Below the pieces are notes generated by a model. That model did not search any database. It was not told the DNA's origin and saw only the letters and a program-made list of their open reading frames with translations. Below, in pieces: positions 5,958 to 7,543 of a stretch of DNA of 7,543 nt. This DNA is from Cryomorphaceae bacterium (GTDB taxonomy: Bacteria > Bacteroidota > Bacteroidia > Flavobacteriales > Crocinitomicaceae), in the NCBI GenBank assembly GCA_021298235.1, contig JAJTDX010000096.1, forward strand, positions 1-7,543, read 5' to 3'. The position numbers and the translations under genes are program-made. Positions within the stretch are counted from its first letter, which is position 1; each line of letters opens with the position of its first letter.

Positions 5958-7543
5958 TTAGTATTTCACCACTTTCATTTCTTGCATAGAATTAGGATCT
6001 GAGACCCTGCAGGTATACATACCTTGCGGCAGATGTTCTAGAGAAAAAACGATGATTTCCTCATCTTTCAAGCCCTCAAGGACAACCTTTCCTAATAGAT
6101 CTAAAAGTTCATACTTCCCTTTTATTGCGCTTGAAACGATAATAATATTATCCGTTGGATTTGGAAATACTGTTAGCTTGGAAAGATTAGTTTCTTCTAA
6201 CCCTAGACATCCGTCGACAGTTACAAAAATTTCATCTGAACCCTCACATCCATTTGCATCAGTAACTGTAAGTGTAAATAACCCTTCATAATTTATTTCC
6301 GTATTGATCGTGCCGCTACCGTTACTCCAAAAGTACCCAGTGTATCCAGCAGGGCCTGAGAGCTCTATTGGCAGATGACTTTCACAAACAAGGGTGTCAT
6401 TGGCTAATTGAAAATCAGGGTTCAGATTTACCAAGAGGCTAACCTGTGCGGTATCTGAGCAACCATTTAAATCAGTACCAACAACTTGATAAATTCCAGA
6501 TTGAACGTTGTTTGTGGAAACACCATTCACGATACTATTATTCCAAGTGTATATTTGAGCGCCCGAACCGTAGAAGAGTACATTTTGGCCTTCACAAACC
6601 TCAGTATCACTTACATTGGCAAGAACATTAGGTTTTTCATTGACCGTTACCAATATGCTTGAGGAACTTGTGCAACCATTAATATCTGTTCCAACGACAG
6701 TGTATGTTTCGCTTAAATCTGGAAAGAAATAATTATTCTCGAACACTCCATTATTCTCCCATGTATACGTAACTGCTCCGGCTACAAACAAAGCCACAGA
6801 ATCTCCCGAGCAAATAGTGTTATCACTTGCAGACGTTGTAACCTGTGGAAGTGGATAAACAGTCACTAAGAATTCATCAGTCGTATCAATACAGGCATGC
6901 AAATCGCTTTGAAGTGATAAATAATATGCTCCGGTTTCATTTACGTTTAATGTGTTCGACGTTGCACCATTGATGATAGAACCGTCCTTAAACCACTGTA
7001 TTTCGGTACCGGAAGATCCTACAATCTGAAGGGTAAGAAAATCGCCTGCACATATGGCGTTGGTATTAGATTCTATGTTCGCTCCTGCAAGTTCAGCACA
7101 AGTTTTTACCGCATAGATGGAAAGTGTGCTACTTACTTCATTTGCCAATAAAAGCAGTGGTTGTCCTGTTGGTGAATTTTCCGCTTCGATGAAGATGATA
7201 CCCTCAGGGCCAAGATCCGGACCACTCGAGGTCGTATTGCGGTTATTCACATATCCCCCATAATAAGGAGCAGAAGGGTTATCAACATTGAAAATCATTA
7301 CTCCCCCGATACGTTCAAGACTCACAAAAAGATAGTGGTGTCCATTAAAAAACGAATGGGTAATTCCCTCCGGCTCCGGACCCTTATCATCACTTCGATT
7401 CTTCAAAGAGGGTGTGCCGGTAGAATTGGAAGCATTAAAAATGCTCGCAAAAGGCGGGGTTTGGGAAATGATTCGTTCGATCAGGTCTTTGGAATCAAAA
7501 ACAAGCTCTCCTGTCTGAGCGTTCCATACAGAATAAGATCTGC
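5958..7543 (-). CDS. T9SS-exported choice-of-anchor-I protein with four Ig-like modules (5' end outside window)
   Basis: 527 residues are visible; the frame is open to the right edge, so the N-terminus is missing. An internal TTG at 7406 is not a start, because conserved sequence continues upstream of it (RSYSVWNAQTGELVFDS, visible residues 1-17). Visible 1-145 is the end of a choice-of-anchor-I, beta-propeller-like domain: RSDDKGPEPEGI (49-60), SLERIGGVMIFNVDNP (74-89), DLGPEGIIFIEAENSP (109-124) and LLLANEVSSTLSIYAV (130-145). Residues 149-442 are four Ig-like modules, each with an early Cys and a late Cys (NGC in the last three). Residues 455-527 are a type A T9SS sorting domain: LTVFPNPT, YELLDLLGKVV, LPQGMYTCRV, MKVVKY. 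The protein should cross the outer membrane through T9SS, be cut at the tail and be attached to the surface or released. Some relatives are annotated as alkaline phosphatase or esterase-like, but no catalytic residues can be argued here. Confidence 0.9.
   Translation of the reverse strand, partial: RSYSVWNAQTGELVFDSKDLIERIISQTPPFASIFNASNSTGTPSLKNRSDDKGPEPEGITHSFFNGHHYLFVSLERIGGVMIFNVDNPSAPYYGGYVNNRNTTSSGPDLGPEGIIFIEAENSPTGQPLLLLANEVSSTLSIYAVKTCAELAGANIESNTNAICAGDFLTLQIVGSSGTEIQWFKDGSIINGATSNTLNVNETGAYYLSLQSDLHACIDTTDEFLVTVYPLPQVTTSASDNTICSGDSVALFVAGAVTYTWENNGVFENNYFFPDLSETYTVVGTDINGCTSSSSILVTVNEKPNVLANVSDTEVCEGQNVLFYGSGAQIYTWNNSIVNGVSTNNVQSGIYQVVGTDLNGCSDTAQVSLLVNLNPDFQLANDTLVCESHLPIELSGPAGYTGYFWSNGSGTINTEINYEGLFTLTVTDANGCEGSDEIFVTVDGCLGLEETNLSKLTVFPNPTDNIIIVSSAIKGKYELLDLLGKVVLEGLKDEEIIVFSLEHLPQGMYTCRVSDPNSMQEMKVVKY
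6216..7097 (-). repeat. Four tandem Ig-like modules encoded in the T9SS cargo gene
   Basis: Modules of about 70-80 codons lie at roughly 6855-7097, 6636-6854, 6429-6635 and 6216-6428. Each starts with an [IV]C(A/S/E)(G/S) turn and ends with a second Cys (HAC in the first, NGC in the rest) before a VTV or LLV strand. Modules two to four share G-TD-NGC or VTDANGC, and the same region is still similar at base level between modules two and three (for example around 6460-6490 and 6670-6705). One Cys pair per module predicts one disulfide each. Such modules usually act as stalks or adhesive spacers on Bacteroidota surface proteins. Confidence 0.75.

Noticed and set aside
7404..7406. TTG at 7406 as the start of the T9SS cargo gene
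   Set aside because: The frame stays open to the window edge, and the 45 residues upstream match the same choice-of-anchor-I domain, so the gene is cut by the window and does not start there.

Overview
The window looks like chromosomal DNA from a member of the Bacteroidota (Flavobacteriia or Cytophagia type). The evidence is a type IX secretion (T9SS) C-terminal sorting domain on a large Ig-repeat surface protein, an OmpA-family protein with the lectin-like N-terminus common in this phylum, a FadL-type outer-membrane channel with a Bacteroidota-style N-terminus, AT-rich spacers, and starts without clear Shine-Dalgarno sequences. There are no RNA genes, mobile elements, CRISPR arrays or prophage genes. 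Coding density is high and no gene-free stretch exceeds 200 bases.

Layout. Positions 1-4351 are four genes, all on the minus strand. In transcription order they are an exported OmpA-family lipid-barrier/peptidoglycan-anchored protein (4351-3236), a soluble PAS-HisKA_2 sensor histidine kinase (3138-2143), an exported calcium-dependent PI-phospholipase C-like phosphodiesterase (2143-1055), and a FadL/OmpP1 outer-membrane channel whose C-terminus lies beyond the left edge (996-<1). The kinase stop and the phospholipase start share one base (TGATG), so these two are almost certainly co-transcribed. The 97-base and 58-base gaps on either side may or may not hold promoters. A 190-base divergent spacer (4352-4541) holds a perfect 12-base palindrome. 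It separates this block from a plus-strand DUF3754/TMEM143-family membrane protein (4542-5765). After a 192-base convergent spacer with a strong bidirectional terminator (5910-5937) comes the 3' part of a minus-strand T9SS cargo gene (5958->7543), which carries a choice-of-anchor-I domain, four Ig-like modules and a sorting tail.

How the genes could work together. The kinase-phospholipase-FadL order suggests, by inference only, a sensing / lipid head-group cleavage / hydrophobic uptake unit at the cell envelope. No response regulator is visible in the window, so the partner of the kinase is unknown. The DUF3754 gene and the T9SS surface protein appear to be separate transcription units. Nothing in the window is clearly a new defence or mobile system. 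The most unusual points are the translationally coupled kinase-phospholipase pair, the bacterial homologue of a mitochondrial TMEM143-type protein, and the palindrome in the divergent spacer.
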